This document shows positions 5,577-5,911 of a DNA stretch of 5,911 bases, one piece after another. Made by a program: the position numbers and the translations under genes. The notes below the pieces were generated by a model. The model searched no databases, was not told the DNA's origin, and was given only the letters and a program-made list of their open reading frames with translations. The stretch lies in contig JAESQH010000048.1 of the NCBI GenBank assembly GCA_016765235.1, positions 11,369 to 17,279 of the forward strand, read 5' to 3'. Position 1 is the stretch's first letter; the number at the start of each line of letters is the position of its first letter. Source of the stretch: Paracoccaceae bacterium (GTDB taxonomy: Bacteria; Pseudomonadota; Alphaproteobacteria; Rhodobacterales; Rhodobacteraceae).

Positions 5577-5603
5577 AAAACGGGGCACTAATTAGCGCCC
5601 CGT
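5577..5603 (-). terminator. intrinsic terminator of the peroxiredoxin gene
   Basis: ACGGGGCGCT-AATT-AGTGCCCCGT on the minus strand (5603-5580) gives a 10-bp, GC-rich stem with one G-U pair. It ends in a TTTT run (5580-5577) and lies 20 bp after the stop codon. The plus strand also has TTT after the stem, so it may act weakly in both directions. It insulates rpsD from the upstream gene. Confidence 0.85.
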
Positions 5604-5623
5604 TTATAAGTTCATCGATCAGC

Positions 5624-5911
5624 TTATGCTGCAACTTCGCGGTTGGCTTCGCGCAACCAGTTCAGCACTGTTTCTGGCGAGGATTCACCGTATGGGTCGC
5701 CCTCGCGGTTGTCGGATAGACCCGGCTCTTCAAACCATGCTTCAACTACACCGTTGTCAATAACGGCAGCATAGCGCCATGACCGAAGTCCAAAGCCGAG
5801 GTTGTCTTTACGCACAAGCATGCCAACACGGCGGGCGAACTCGCCCGAACCATCTGGAATGACTTTGACGTTTTCGAGGTTCTGCGATTGCGCCCATTTG
5901 TTCATCACAAA
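5624..5911 (-). CDS. peroxiredoxin, Prx5/type II family (C-terminal part)
   Basis: The frame is open to the right edge (FVMNKWAQSQNLENVKVIPD...), so only about the last 95 residues of a protein of roughly 160 aa are seen. The GTG at 5908 is an internal valine, not the start. Thiol peroxidases of this family reduce H2O2 and organic peroxides in the cytoplasm. The match to Prx5 rests on FVMNKW (usual VNDAFVM.W), the sheet and loop VKVIPDGSGEFARRVGMLV, the stretch GLRSWRYAAVIDNGVVEAWFEEP with the conserved active-site arginine before YAAV, and the DPYGESSPETVL tail. The peroxidatic cysteine (PGAFTPTCS region) should lie off the window. No cysteine is visible here, so no C-terminal resolving cysteine exists, which suggests a 1-Cys mechanism reduced by glutaredoxin or glutathione. 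Confidence 0.93.
   Translation of the reverse strand, partial: FVMNKWAQSQNLENVKVIPDGSGEFARRVGMLVRKDNLGFGLRSWRYAAVIDNGVVEAWFEEPGLSDNREGDPYGESSPETVLNWLREANREVAA

Noticed and set aside
5188..5595. Long plus-strand open frames opposite rpsD and its leader
   Set aside because: They are antisense shadows of rpsD with unlikely composition. The RNA features and promoter all point to the minus strand.

Overview
The window looks like a chromosomal segment of an alphaproteobacterium, most likely Rhodobacterales (Roseobacter group). This rests on the style of the S4, peroxiredoxin and MFS proteins and on an intergenic palindrome of a type I recall as common in that group. No mobile element, CRISPR array, tRNA or rRNA was seen.

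Left part (1-3221): a divergent unit. On the minus strand lie a class V, cysteine-desulfurase-like PLP enzyme (2662-1289) and then an MFS transporter (1132-1). The transporter runs off the left edge and carries one frameshift near 836-850. On the plus strand, facing away from them, is an Lrp/AsnC regulator (2757-3221) of the DecR/YbaO type. The 94-bp divergent region holds two exact 9-bp direct repeats and two opposing promoter candidates whose -10 boxes overlap. The three genes may form a small regulated module for cysteine or a related amino acid: sensor, PLP enzyme and transporter. This is inference.

Middle part (3222-4730): two minus-strand orphan genes in a visibly more AT-rich stretch. 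One encodes a 171-aa helical protein with a Lys-His-Gly motif, the other a 152-aa secreted protein. I recognise neither.

Right part (4678-5911): rpsD (ribosomal protein S4, minus strand, GTG start) is a self-contained unit. It has a near-consensus promoter at 5563-5536, a leader of about 178 nt with tandem GNRA-capped hairpins, and a strong intrinsic terminator at 4705-4678. Upstream of it is the C-terminal part of a Prx5-type peroxiredoxin, which ends in its own intrinsic terminator and runs off the right edge. The structured rpsD leader is the most interesting non-coding signal and may be an S4 autoregulatory site.
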